Shown here: positions 1-7,802 of the stretch, piece by piece | How the letters are laid out: each line of letters starts with the position of its first letter | How positions within the stretch are numbered: position 1 is the first letter of the stretch | Position numbers and translations under genes: made by a program | Virus record (IMG/VR): IMGVR_UViG_3300023216_000245 | Location: 1-21,229 of that record | Direction: 5' to 3' (one strand) | Length of the DNA: 21,229 bases | Source of the DNA: a virus | The notes under the pieces: generated by a model | Told to the model about the DNA's origin: nothing | Database searches by the model: none | Seen by the model: the letters and a program-made list of their open reading frames with translations, nothing else

Positions 1-316
1 GACTAACCTCATTTCATTTTGTGCTAAAGTATCTTCACCAAATAATAAATATGATTATAAAACGGGTCAAAAACTTATTAAATCTTCTTTGATATCTCCA
101 TACCTCTGAGAATACTCTTGGAAAGAGAATGATCTATGTCTTAGAATCTGGCGTGAGATGTCTCTGGTGGCCTCAATCTCCATACATACAGACACCGTCT
201 CAAGCGGACTCCAGTGCTGATGTTTAATAAGATATTTAATAAGTTTTTGACCCGTTTTATAATCATATTTATTATTTGGTGAAGATACTTTAGCACAAAA
301 TGAAATGAGGTTAGTC
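1..316. repeat. 83-bp perfect inverted repeat (fold-back) at the window's left end
   Basis: Bases 1-83 are the exact reverse complement of bases 234-316, with 150 bases between the arms; identity stops abruptly at base 84/233. The right arm is ordinary thyX coding sequence, while the left arm is the same codons backwards and has no coding sense of its own. A perfect repeat that ends at the sequence terminus and breaks a conserved enzyme is typical of a chimeric fold-back from amplification or of an assembly end artefact. A genuine inverted duplication cannot be excluded from the sequence alone. Confidence 0.93.
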
Positions 317-381
317 ACTTCATCTTTATCAAATTCGTCAACTTTGATTGGTCGTAAATAATTAATAAGTTTTGTTTTCAT
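67..381 (-). CDS. thyX: Flavin-dependent thymidylate synthase ThyX, N-terminal part only
   Basis: ThyX makes dTMP from dUMP using methylenetetrahydrofolate and FAD, supplying thymidylate for phage replication. The ThyX signature is present near residues 82-95 as RHRSFSFQEYSQRY, in which the RHR and serine contact FAD and dUMP. The FQEYSQRY form is one I associate with marine phage ThyX. Only bases 84-381 (about 99 codons) are genuine; the last residues and the stop at 67 come from the fold-back repeat, so the gene is cut to under half of the usual 200-250 residues. The ATG at 381 overlaps the upstream stop (ATGA), and a GGAAGGA ribosome site lies just before it. Confidence 0.9.
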   Translation of the reverse strand: MKTKLINYLRPIKVDEFDKDEVTNLISFCAKVSSPNNKYDYKTGQKLIKYLIKHQHWSPLETVSVCMEIEATRDISRQILRHRSFSFQEYSQRYGDIKEDLISF

Positions 382-605
382 TTTTTCCTTCCTTCAAACC
401 ATTTATCAATGGATTTCTTTCCAATATAAATTAATGCTATTAATATTAATACTATAAAAGCATCGCCATACCAAGGTAGATCTGTATTAAGACTAACCCC
501 ACCAATGTTCAGGCCGGCATCTGCGGGAACACCTGTTTGCTCTACTGTTACTGAAGAAACATTTCCATCTGTGTTATCGATTGTTATAGTTTTACTTTGT
601 GTCAT
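378..605 (-). CDS. Small single-pass membrane protein, 75 aa, unknown function
   Basis: I do not recognise a family. The first ~50 residues are polar and rich in Thr, Val and Asp. A hydrophobic segment (AFIVLILIALIYIG) follows near residues 51-64, and then a basic tail (KKSIDKWFEGRKK). This suggests an N-out/C-in membrane protein without a cleavable signal peptide. The open frame extends upstream to 698, but that part is a His-rich shadow of the 207-aa gene. The ATG at 605 has GGAG 6 nt upstream and overlaps the previous gene by 14 bases. Its stop overlaps the thyX start (ATGA), so translation is probably coupled. Confidence 0.75.
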   Translation of the reverse strand: MTQSKTITIDNTDGNVSSVTVEQTGVPADAGLNIGGVSLNTDLPWYGDAFIVLILIALIYIGKKSIDKWFEGRKK

Positions 606-1215
606 TATTTTCTCCAATCTCTTTCCATATTGGTGGTGCAGAAGACTTCGCAGTGGATGATGAAAATAATGGTCTAGGTGGTGGGTGGTCGTCTCCATCT
701 TCTATCCTAATATTGTCTATTGAATCAATCTTATCATAATGATCACCGTCATTACCATTTTGACCAATAATATCTATTCTTGGGATCGCGCTATCAAACA
801 AATCATTTTGTGTTTCTTTTAGTTTTTCCTCCTCCTTCACCTCTGTTTTACCTGTTGAACTAGCAATTTCATCTTCGGCGTCTTGAGCCCAATCTTTATC
901 TACCCATTCAACGAAGTCGGGTATCTCATCAGATAGTCTGTCTATGAATGTTTGGTCGTCCTCCTGTCTCATTTCGTTCTCCTCTCTCATTTCATCTAGC
1001 ATCTTCTCATATGATTCAAACAATCTAGTGAATTTTCTATCATATAATTTTTGCATACCTAACAGGATGCTACATAGTTCGTCAGCGTCCATTTTATTTC
1101 CTGATTGGGCCCGATACGTTCTTCCACTGAACTCTTCCCATATAATTTTAATATCATCTACTACTTTCCAGCACTCCATTATTCTTTCTTCTACTTCCAA
1201 TCTTGTATCACTCAT
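592..1215 (-). CDS. Conserved T4-like hypothetical protein, 207 aa, acidic
   Basis: The N-terminal ~90 residues look globular and helical (EERIMECWKVVDDIKIIWEE, then LCSILLGMQKLYDRKF). They recall a conserved hypothetical protein of marine T4-like phages, though I cannot name its function. From about residue 75 the chain is strongly acidic and low in complexity, ending in a Pro/Ser-rich segment (DDHPPPRPLFSSS), so the C-terminal half is probably disordered. The start overlaps the gp41 helicase stop as ATGA and a GAGGGG sequence lies upstream, so it is probably co-translated with the helicase. A role beside the helicase would be guesswork. Confidence 0.75.
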   Translation of the reverse strand: MSDTRLEVEERIMECWKVVDDIKIIWEEFSGRTYRAQSGNKMDADELCSILLGMQKLYDRKFTRLFESYEKMLDEMREENEMRQEDDQTFIDRLSDEIPDFVEWVDKDWAQDAEDEIASSTGKTEVKEEEKLKETQNDLFDSAIPRIDIIGQNGNDGDHYDKIDSIDNIRIEDGDDHPPPRPLFSSSTAKSSAPPIWKEIGENNDTK

Positions 1216-2561
1216 ACCATAAACCCCTCAAAGTCTTCCTTTGGTTTTTGAACTTGGTCTGTGTCAATTATAGTTTGTGCTGAATCTTCTAGGTCATATA
1301 ACCTCATTTTAGCACGGTCAATACCAAGAACAAACCTTCGTGTAGATCCTGTCGGATCGTTGTATCTGTTCTTGAGTTGTTTAATCATAATCTGATTCAT
1401 CGATTCAAGTTCTTCTGTTGATATAATAGCAAACATTAAGTCTGCCGTTGCTGGTAGTCCAAATGATTCAGACGTGTCTGTAAGACCAACATCTGAATTA
1501 TCATAACCACCCCTTGTTGTTTGTGTTGCGGTCAGCACTGGAAAGTTATTCTCCACTGCCATACCACGAAGTTCTTCTGCGATTGCCTTAACGTATGTGT
1601 ACGTGTCACCTGTCATTTTCATTCGAGATGATGAACAAATATTAAGATAATCCACACAAACTAAATCTGGAATGAAATCCCTTTTTAATTTCAACTCTGA
1701 TAATAATGCTTTGAAGTGTCCAACGTTTGCTGCGCCTGTGGGGTATTCTTTAATGATTAACTTTCCAACACCTTTATTAGCAATCTTATGGACTTTCTTA
1801 TCAAACATATCCTTCGATAAATTTCCTAATTGATCAATTGGTACATTCATGAGGTTCGCGTCAATACGTTCAGCCACTCTTTCTTCACTCATCTCTAGAG
1901 TTATATAGAGTACATTCTTATGTTGGGATATCGCGGATGCTGCTACGTGACACATGAATAGTGATTTACCAACACCAGTACCCGCAAGACAAACATTCAA
2001 TGACTTGTTTACAAGACCACCCTTCGTAATTTTGTTAAACATTTCTAGGTCAAATGGTAGATGTTCTTCCTTTCTGTGGTAGAATTCATAACGACCATCT
2101 GAGTCATCAATGTAGTCGTGTCCTACATTAGTATCGAAGTTTACTGATAGTGCATCAAATAGTAATTCTGGGAGGGCATTCTTAGTAAGTGTTTCGTGTT
2201 TCCCATCAATGATATTGATAGAGTCCATGATAGCAAGAAAGATTGACCTGTCCTGACACCACTTTTCTGTCTTTTGAATTAACCAATCTTTATTGACGTT
2301 CTCTATAATATCCCCCAACTCATTGATAATAGAGAAAGTTTCTGCCATAACCTCTGTAGGAATGTTGGACTTCTGCTTCATATCAATGGAAAGTGCTTCG
2401 GAGTTTGGGACTTTTCCATACTTATTGACAAACTCAACGATACCATTAAATACATGCTTGTGTGCCCCTTCAAAATACTTTTGACGTAGGTGGGGGATCG
2501 TCGTCCTCATATAAGAATCGTCTTGTATGAGATTGCGTAATATAATTGTTTCTAAATTCAT
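1212..2561 (-). CDS. 41: Replicative DNA helicase, DnaB-like, T4 gp41 family
   Basis: This is the hexameric helicase that unwinds DNA 5'-3' on the lagging strand and works with the primase. At 449 residues it is close to T4 gp41 in length. The N-terminal helical domain (about 1-160) is followed by a RecA-like core. Walker A is AGTGVGKS at residues 193-200, the catalytic-glutamate strand is VLYITLEMS near 217-225, Walker B is LVCVDYLN at 300-307, and the motif near TATQTTRGGYDNSD is the DNA-binding/sensor region of DnaB helicases. It lies directly downstream of uvsX, as in T4. Its ATG sits 7 nt after a -10 box, and no ribosome site separates them. Confidence 0.95.
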   Translation of the reverse strand: MNLETIILRNLIQDDSYMRTTIPHLRQKYFEGAHKHVFNGIVEFVNKYGKVPNSEALSIDMKQKSNIPTEVMAETFSIINELGDIIENVNKDWLIQKTEKWCQDRSIFLAIMDSINIIDGKHETLTKNALPELLFDALSVNFDTNVGHDYIDDSDGRYEFYHRKEEHLPFDLEMFNKITKGGLVNKSLNVCLAGTGVGKSLFMCHVAASAISQHKNVLYITLEMSEERVAERIDANLMNVPIDQLGNLSKDMFDKKVHKIANKGVGKLIIKEYPTGAANVGHFKALLSELKLKRDFIPDLVCVDYLNICSSSRMKMTGDTYTYVKAIAEELRGMAVENNFPVLTATQTTRGGYDNSDVGLTDTSESFGLPATADLMFAIISTEELESMNQIMIKQLKNRYNDPTGSTRRFVLGIDRAKMRLYDLEDSAQTIIDTDQVQKPKEDFEGFMV

Positions 2562-2568
2562 ACTATAT

Positions 2569-2597
2569 ATTATACTTTAATTCAATGTAAAAGTAAA
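2569..2597 (-). promoter_or_regulatory. Sigma70-type promoter of the gp41 helicase, predicted leaderless
   Basis: Read on the minus strand: TTTACT (2592-2597), a 17-nt spacer, TATAAT (2569-2574), then ATATAGT and the ATG. The promoter fills the 38-base gap between the uvsX stop and the gp41 start. With 7 nt between the -10 box and the ATG, transcription should start at or next to the A of the start codon. Confidence 0.75.
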
Positions 2598-2599
2598 GG

Positions 2600-3628
2600 T
2601 TATTTAATCATATCTGCATGACCTACCTCAAACTTTCTCTTAATATATTCTTTAAAATCTGTCTCATTAAAAATGGAATCCCACCATTGTTTTTCAAAGG
2701 TGGTTGCGAGTCGTACTTTTTTATCCTCTATTTCTCCAGTCTTGTTGTCCACTTTAGAATACCAACCGTTAGAAGGTTTCATAGCATATCCACCTTCAAG
2801 GGCAACTTCGAGTAATCCAGAGTAAGGGGCAATACCACCTTCCCATGTTACCGAGATAGGAATTCTACTCTTCTCTTTAACAAACCTTGATTTCTCTACG
2901 TTAATAATGAAGTTATATCCTAGAATTTCCGTGCCTTTCTTCTCTTGTTGTCGTCCAATAATCCAGATGTTGTCAGAAGAATAGTAAATACCCGTACCAC
3001 CTGACACAATTGCCTTCGGGAATAATCCAATCTCTTGATAAGTGTGGTTAACAGCAAGAAGTGGAATGTCCCTGAGGGTTAGATATGGTGTGATCATTCT
3101 AAACAAACCTTTAAGTGCCTTCGCCCTTGTCATATCAGCAACGGACTTCTCATTCAATGCATCTTCAAGTTCTTTCTTGGATGCTAGATTACCAATAGAG
3201 TCGATCATAATGATAACCTTATCATCCCTCTCAATATTCTCTAGTTGATTCACAAGGTCGAACTTCAACTCTTCTACGTTAGTGATTGGTGTATGAAGTA
3301 CCCTTGAAGTATCAATACCAAACGACTTAAAATATTGTTGCGGTGAACCAAACTCTGAATCATAGAATAACAATACAGCATCCTCGTACTTATCGAGGTA
3401 TGCGGCTGCCATCAGCAGTCCAAACGAAGTCTTAAAATGCTTAGATGGCCCTGCGAGAACTGTTAAACCAGAACTCAATCCACCATCTGGATCCCCAGAC
3501 AATGCAACGTTAATCATAGGAACTGGTGTTGTAACCATTTCCTTATTTGAGAATAGTTTAGATTTAGAAAGGATTGCCGTCTCCTTAATTCTACTATTCT
3601 TCTTCAATTTATCCATTATTGGTGCCAT
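2600..3628 (-). CDS. uvsX: UvsX recombinase (RecA/Rad51 family)
   Basis: UvsX coats single-stranded DNA and drives strand exchange for recombination-dependent replication and repair. Nearly the whole chain resembles T4 UvsX: Walker A AGPSKHFKTS at about 59-68, the catalytic-glutamate segment FYDSEFGSP near 88-96, Walker B VIIMIDSIGNLASKKE from about 138, the loop-rich region VNHTYQEIG...GGTGIYYSSD, and the C-terminal EYIKRKFEVGHADMIK. At 342 residues it is about 50 shorter than T4 UvsX and lacks the acidic C-terminal tail of that protein. GGAG lies 11 nt before the ATG at 3628, and the gene follows the phosphoribosyltransferase stop by 2 bases. Confidence 0.96.
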   Translation of the reverse strand: MAPIMDKLKKNSRIKETAILSKSKLFSNKEMVTTPVPMINVALSGDPDGGLSSGLTVLAGPSKHFKTSFGLLMAAAYLDKYEDAVLLFYDSEFGSPQQYFKSFGIDTSRVLHTPITNVEELKFDLVNQLENIERDDKVIIMIDSIGNLASKKELEDALNEKSVADMTRAKALKGLFRMITPYLTLRDIPLLAVNHTYQEIGLFPKAIVSGGTGIYYSSDNIWIIGRQQEKKGTEILGYNFIINVEKSRFVKEKSRIPISVTWEGGIAPYSGLLEVALEGGYAMKPSNGWYSKVDNKTGEIEDKKVRLATTFEKQWWDSIFNETDFKEYIKRKFEVGHADMIK

Positions 3629-3630
3629 GC

Positions 3631-4149
3631 TTATTTTTTCTCCATATTATTGGATATTTCTTCAATATCCATTGTTTCATATTTCTCGAACGGTTGATGT
3701 ATCCATGGACTTGTGCTAAGAAAGTCTGTGTAATAGTTTGGTGTGAATGTTGATATTCCTTTAACCCATATTGTAGCAGTACGCAGATCTTCAATAAAAA
3801 ATCCCTCATAATGTTTTAACCACTTTACACACTTTTCTAATGTTGTACCTGTATCTGCTAAGTCGTCTACCAACAAAACTTTATTTCCTAAGTTAGGAGT
3901 TGTCTTTGCTAGTGAGTTCCCAAAAACAATTTGTCCTTGTTGATTTTTCCTTTCCGAACCATGATATGATTCAACCGACATTACAGCAAATGGTACATCA
4001 AAAATACGAGAAAGTATATCACCTATTCGTAGTCCACCTTTTGCGATACAAACTATTTGATTAAACTCATAACCGTCATTATAAATTTGTATTGCTAACT
4101 CTTCTATCTTTTTATTATATTGATCCCATGTAACATGTAAATCTGACAT
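3631..4149 (-). CDS. Purine (xanthine/hypoxanthine-guanine type) phosphoribosyltransferase
   Basis: The predicted reaction joins PRPP to a free purine base to give the nucleotide (salvage). The PRPP-binding loop is unmistakable: VLLVDDLADTGTT at about 91-103. An N-terminal CIAKGGLRIG (34-43) and a C-terminal segment with tyrosine and tryptophan before 'IHQPFEKYE' resemble bacterial xanthine-guanine phosphoribosyltransferases (Gpt). At 172 aa the length fits. Base specificity cannot be read from the sequence. AGGAG, overlapping the primase stop, lies 9 nt before the ATG. It sits between primase and uvsX, and with GMP reductase elsewhere in the window it suggests the phage reshapes host purine pools. 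Confidence 0.88.
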   Translation of the reverse strand: MSDLHVTWDQYNKKIEELAIQIYNDGYEFNQIVCIAKGGLRIGDILSRIFDVPFAVMSVESYHGSERKNQQGQIVFGNSLAKTTPNLGNKVLLVDDLADTGTTLEKCVKWLKHYEGFFIEDLRTATIWVKGISTFTPNYYTDFLSTSPWIHQPFEKYETMDIEEISNNMEKK

Positions 4150-4161
4150 TATATTATACTC

Positions 4162-5086
4162 CTAAAAATTATTTCCGTAAATGTATTCAATTGCGCCCGA
4201 GGCCTCTTTCTCTAATGGTCTGTTGTTATACCATCCACCAGTGTCTGTGTCTATCTGTCTACACAACTCCGATACCTCTGCACTTGTTATTGGATATTTT
4301 TTTCTTAATAGCACTACCTGCGATTGCTACCATAATTGCGTACATCTTCGAGTACCAACCTGTCTCTGTTATCATCGAATATTCCTTAACCATCTTCTTA
4401 GAGACGAAAGGGCAATCTTTATAGGTGTGCCATGTAATGTTTGTGTTGGTCATCTTATTCTTTCTGTGAGCAATCATTTGTTTCCTAATACCTTTTGGTA
4501 GATTATCTAGGAATGTATTCCCCGTCTTATCCACATACTCATGGAGCATCATCATTCCAACAGGGTCTATCAACTCACCTTCATTAGTAAAGATAAAGTT
4601 ATATGCATCCTTATATGTTCCTGGAACATAATACATTCTACTCAAATCTTTTGTTTGCGCGTCGCCTATATCATTCAATTCTTTATTAAGGGCAAACCAA
4701 AAGTGTTTAACTTTGTCTTTTACGACAGGATCTGTTAACGGAAACACCAATCTAAACTTAGGATGTTCCTTTGTGGAAGAGGCCGTTGAATAACATATGT
4801 AATGATACTTTCCATATTTCTTCTGTAAGTCTTCCTTGACATTATCCGTTATGTAATCATCAATATCAATTGCTGCCCATCCCGCCCACTTAACTACATT
4901 AGCATTTGCCCTCGTGGTGTCCTTAAGAAAACTAGCGGGCGACATCAAAGATGCATCACCCTTACTTTCGTATTCCATCTCAAACATCTTATATAAGAAC
5001 GACTCAAACTTCCTTACAGAATTCACATTAATCTGTTTATCGGTTTTATTATCATACAGGTTGTCAAAAATAGTAATACTTATCAT
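4162..5086 (-). CDS. Archaeo-eukaryotic-type (RepB/PriCT-like) primase, frameshifted at an A7 run
   Basis: Probably synthesises primers at the fork. Motif I is WAAIDIDDY at about 70-78 (metal-binding Asp). Motif II is YSTASSTKEHPKFRLVFPLT at 99-118 (the S..H/R pattern of archaeo-eukaryotic primases). The segment DLSRMYYVPGT at 147-157 fits motif III. As written, the frame ends at 4259 with a nonsense-looking tail after AIKKK. Skipping one A in the run at 4297-4303 continues as YPITSAEVSELCRQID...RPLEKEASGAIEYIYGN to a stop at 4162-4164, which is a typical primase C-terminal (PriCT) helical domain and gives 307 aa. A T4 gp61-type zinc/TOPRIM primase is not seen in this window. It may also be a replication protein of unknown partner. 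Confidence 0.8.
4297..4303 (-). other. Frameshift site in the primase gene (A7 homopolymer)
   Basis: Seven consecutive A (T on the plus strand) separate two reading frames that are both clearly primase-like. Removing one A restores a single 307-codon frame. A sequencing or assembly indel is the simplest explanation. A -1 slip here reaches a stop after a few codons, so only a +1 (or -2) change restores the frame. Confidence 0.85.
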
Positions 5087-5093
5087 ACTATGT

Positions 5094-5122
5094 ATTATAC
5101 TCCATCATGATGTAAATGTCAA
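5094..5122 (-). promoter_or_regulatory. Consensus sigma70-type promoter of the primase gene, predicted leaderless
   Basis: On the minus strand: TTGACA (5117-5122), 17 nt, TATAAT (5094-5099), then ACATAGT and the ATG at 5086. Both hexamers match the sigma70 consensus exactly. The -35 box begins one base after the DNA polymerase stop codon. A GGAG lies 13 nt before the ATG, which would be upstream of the predicted transcript start and so not usable as a ribosome site. Confidence 0.85.
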
Positions 5123-5123
5123 G

Positions 5124-7601
5124 TTAAAAGAAGTCCTCCAACGAAACTGTTTTCTCGGGTTTCCAACCAACAGCGTCAAGGATTGGTGTGATGACCGACA
5201 AGAATGTTTTCTCGAATTGTTTGTCATAATCGACATAGCTATCTAAGCCAAGTTCCTTTGGGAGATAATCAATGAATGATATAACATTCTCTTGGATAGG
5301 GTTTGGTTTGGTCAAATACGTGAACTTGATTTTATCTCCAGACTCAATTCTTGTCACCTTCTTAGGATTGACATAATAGTTGTGGAGGATTGCACCGCGA
5401 ACATGTATGGGTGTACCCTTCTCGTAGATAGATTCATCTTTGGTTGTCCACTTATCTATGTTATTCACTCCCCTTGGGAATGATACATCTTCTGGATTAG
5501 CATTAGTAAAATAATCCTTGAACAATGCAATCTCTTTCTGGACATCTTCCTCTTCTTTAGAGATAATTGTTTTGAACATCTCTTTGAGGGCGTCACGGCA
5601 TATAGCAGGTGTCGAAGACTTGACTGCTTCAATGCCCATAATCTTTAATTTTGGTTTGTGGTATTGCACACCCTCGTTATTGTGTACATTAAGGATGTAT
5701 CGTTTCTTGGCAGTCCATATACCCCTATCGGCAATGGCTTCTCTTACCATGACCATCTTATTTGTTCGTCCACCGAGACGAGAATACAAATCTTGATAAC
5801 ACCTTTCAAGGACTCCTTCTAATTGGTCACCACATACCTTATCAAGAAATTTAACGGGGTTCTTCGGTTTCACCCTATCAACAAGATCTCCTAACCGAAC
5901 ATATACTGAGTCAGTATCAATAGCAATGACATAGTCCTTGTTGGTTTCCATAAGGTTATTTAAGTATTTGTTAATCGCTACTTCCGCCCACTTAATAGTT
6001 GCTTGACCTGTAAGAGTGATTGCCTCCGCAATTTGTCTGTCGTAATATCTAAACCACCTATTGCCCATCGCACCATACAATGAGTTAAGGAGTAATTTAA
6101 TAGACATCTGGTTATTCTTAGCAATATTAATCCTTCGTTCAACTTTGTACCTCTCTTGTTTGTTTTCTTTTGGAACACCCTCAAGTTCTTGTTGCGCCTT
6201 TAACATATCCTTTTTGAATTTCACACGGCTGTTATACATTCCCTCAACGATCCTTGGGAATACTCCGTGCTTTTCGGTCTTATATTGTGTTCCATTTACA
6301 GCGAGGGCAATCCCCTTCTTACGGTTTCTTACTTTACCACCCATAACAGATTCAACATTAATTCCAGGAACGACACCATTAACGATAGTTTCTGGACTCA
6401 TATTGTACTGCATAATGATTGACGGATATAGTGAGTTAAGGTCAAAGGAACAAACCCAATTATGTTTACCAATGTGTGGTTCTTTCACATACCCTCCTGG
6501 ATATGTTCCCGCAAGGTTGTTGTGTTTTGGTGGGATGACAATGTTTTGCATCGCCAAGTCTCGGTAGATAATCGTGTCCCAGATAGACACCGTACCCATA
6601 ACATCTGCGTAGTTCGCACCAGAGTTGTACGCCATTGTCAATGCAAGGGAGATAAGATCTAACTTATCATCAAGTCTGTCTACAATGTCCACGTCCTTAA
6701 TGTTATAGTCAATAAACTTCTGGTAGTTCTTTTCGTATAACTCGTTTAGATTAGAGTATTCATCAAAGGATAACTTGGAATCCCCAAGGACTACGTTTGC
6801 AATGTTGTCTAGTTTGTACGAATCCTGCATGGAATAATCATGAGCATACTTTTTAAAGAGGTCAAGGTAATCTAGAATGGTAATTCCACCTAACTTGTAT
6901 TGTATCTTTGGTTTATAGAACCCAGTCTGTTTTGGTGTATCATCTTTAATATCTCCCCACGGAGATAACTTTTTCATAATGTCCTTACTACAAATTTTCT
7001 CAATTCTATTAACAAGGTATGGTATGTCAAATTCTTTTACGTTCCATCCAGTGATGATGTCAACACCCTTCATGTGAAGGACATATCTAATGAGTAATTC
7101 CCTTTCGTCATTGCACTTGGTGTACTTCACATTTGGTTGAGTGACGTTGTACTCACCGCATCCAAATACATGGAATGTATCATCAATGTTGCTTTTGCAG
7201 GTGATTGCAGTAACTTCTTGGTCTGCCACTTCAGGATACGGGAATCCGTTTTCAAACTTAACCTCAATATCAATGGTTGTCACGTTAATGACTTCACGAT
7301 CCCATTTGATGTCTCCAGGATACAGGTCGTTCATATATTGAATGGCAAAGTTGGTCTGTCCGTATATATCAAACCCAGACACATCATCATGTCTTTTAAT
7401 AAATGACGTACCCTCTGCCATATCCCCAAACACAATTGGTTCTACGTTGGTTCCATCGATGGATTTCCAATCAGTTTGTTTATTTGATTTTACATAGAGT
7501 GTGGGTTGGTATGGAACAAGGCGGTGCACCTTTTTCCCATCCTCATACCCAATGTATCTGATGTTCTTACCGAATCGGTAAACATTAGTATAGAATTTCA
7601 T
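5124..7601 (-). CDS. 43: Family B DNA polymerase with 3'-5' exonuclease, T4 gp43 family
   Basis: This is the replicative polymerase. Exonuclease motifs: TIDIEVKF (D111, E113), GWNVKEFDIPYL (D192) and YNIKDVDIVD (Y299, D303). Polymerase motifs: A, SFDLNSLYPSI (D387); B, KLLLNSLYGAMGN (502-514); C, IDTDSVYV (D562, D564). KKRYILNV further on fits the family KKRY motif. At 825 aa it is slightly shorter than T4 gp43 and lies in a single frame, unlike some phages with a split gene 43. The extreme C-terminus, SLEDFF, resembles the clamp-binding tail of T4/RB69 polymerase. The ATG follows a -10 box by 7 nt. Confidence 0.97.
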   Translation of the reverse strand: MKFYTNVYRFGKNIRYIGYEDGKKVHRLVPYQPTLYVKSNKQTDWKSIDGTNVEPIVFGDMAEGTSFIKRHDDVSGFDIYGQTNFAIQYMNDLYPGDIKWDREVINVTTIDIEVKFENGFPYPEVADQEVTAITCKSNIDDTFHVFGCGEYNVTQPNVKYTKCNDERELLIRYVLHMKGVDIITGWNVKEFDIPYLVNRIEKICSKDIMKKLSPWGDIKDDTPKQTGFYKPKIQYKLGGITILDYLDLFKKYAHDYSMQDSYKLDNIANVVLGDSKLSFDEYSNLNELYEKNYQKFIDYNIKDVDIVDRLDDKLDLISLALTMAYNSGANYADVMGTVSIWDTIIYRDLAMQNIVIPPKHNNLAGTYPGGYVKEPHIGKHNWVCSFDLNSLYPSIIMQYNMSPETIVNGVVPGINVESVMGGKVRNRKKGIALAVNGTQYKTEKHGVFPRIVEGMYNSRVKFKKDMLKAQQELEGVPKENKQERYKVERRINIAKNNQMSIKLLLNSLYGAMGNRWFRYYDRQIAEAITLTGQATIKWAEVAINKYLNNLMETNKDYVIAIDTDSVYVRLGDLVDRVKPKNPVKFLDKVCGDQLEGVLERCYQDLYSRLGGRTNKMVMVREAIADRGIWTAKKRYILNVHNNEGVQYHKPKLKIMGIEAVKSSTPAICRDALKEMFKTIISKEEEDVQKEIALFKDYFTNANPEDVSFPRGVNNIDKWTTKDESIYEKGTPIHVRGAILHNYYVNPKKVTRIESGDKIKFTYLTKPNPIQENVISFIDYLPKELGLDSYVDYDKQFEKTFLSVITPILDAVGWKPEKTVSLEDFF

Positions 7602-7608
7602 AGTATCT

Positions 7609-7637
7609 ATTATACCTTAATAGGTATAAAAAGTCAA
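7609..7637 (-). promoter_or_regulatory. Sigma70-type promoter of DNA polymerase, predicted leaderless
   Basis: On the minus strand: TTGACT (7632-7637), 17 nt, TATAAT (7609-7614), then AGATACT and the ATG. The -35 box directly follows the stop codon of an 18-codon micro-ORF. Geometry is identical to the primase, gp41 and DUF3310 promoters. Confidence 0.82.
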
Positions 7638-7694
7638 TTATAACTTACCAGATACTAGTTTGATTAGTTTCACTTCACTCATATACTTATCCAT
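7638..7694 (-). CDS. 18-aa micro-ORF, possible remnant of a phage 'KLVSGE' protein
   Basis: The peptide is MDKYMSEVKLIKLVSGKL. Its KLIKLVSG segment recalls the N-terminus of small phage proteins that begin with a 'KLV(S/T)GEE' pattern, but this one stops immediately after. It may be a decayed or truncated gene left in the gap upstream of the polymerase promoter, or chance. The stop abuts the -35 box. Translation is not supported by a clear ribosome site. Confidence 0.3.
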   Translation of the reverse strand: MDKYMSEVKLIKLVSGKL

Positions 7695-7706
7695 AATTGG
7701 GAGCCC

Positions 7707-7769
7707 TTAATAATTTAACATAAATAGTATTATTACTATAATTGGAATAGAAATAGCTAATATTATCAT
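7707..7769 (-). CDS. 20-aa hydrophobic micro-ORF (putative membrane micropeptide)
   Basis: It encodes 20 residues, nearly all Ile, Leu, Val or Phe (MIILAISIPIIVIILF and a short polar end), enough for one membrane helix. GAGG lies 9 nt before the ATG. It lies in the ~200-base gap between Hsp20 and the polymerase promoter. AT-rich DNA can produce such peptides by chance, so the call is weak, but three other small membrane genes occur in this window. Confidence 0.35.
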   Translation of the reverse strand: MIILAISIPIIVIILFMLNY

Positions 7770-7802
7770 TCATTAAATCCTCATTAGACTCCCTTATACA
7801 CA

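Noticed and set aside
606-698. His-rich extension of the 75-aa membrane protein
   Set aside because: It is an out-of-frame shadow of the 207-aa gene; the ATG at 605 has a good ribosome site.
4153-4181. Possible promoter before the phosphoribosyltransferase (TTTACG, 17 nt, TATAAT)
   Set aside because: The -10 box is only 3 nt from the ATG, which would place the transcript start inside the gene, and an AGGAG ribosome site at the right distance already explains the start. The match is probably chance in AT-rich DNA.
4259-4330. Programmed frameshift in the primase as the first explanation
   Set aside because: A -1 slip leads quickly to a stop and no typical stimulatory structure was seen; a homopolymer indel is simpler.
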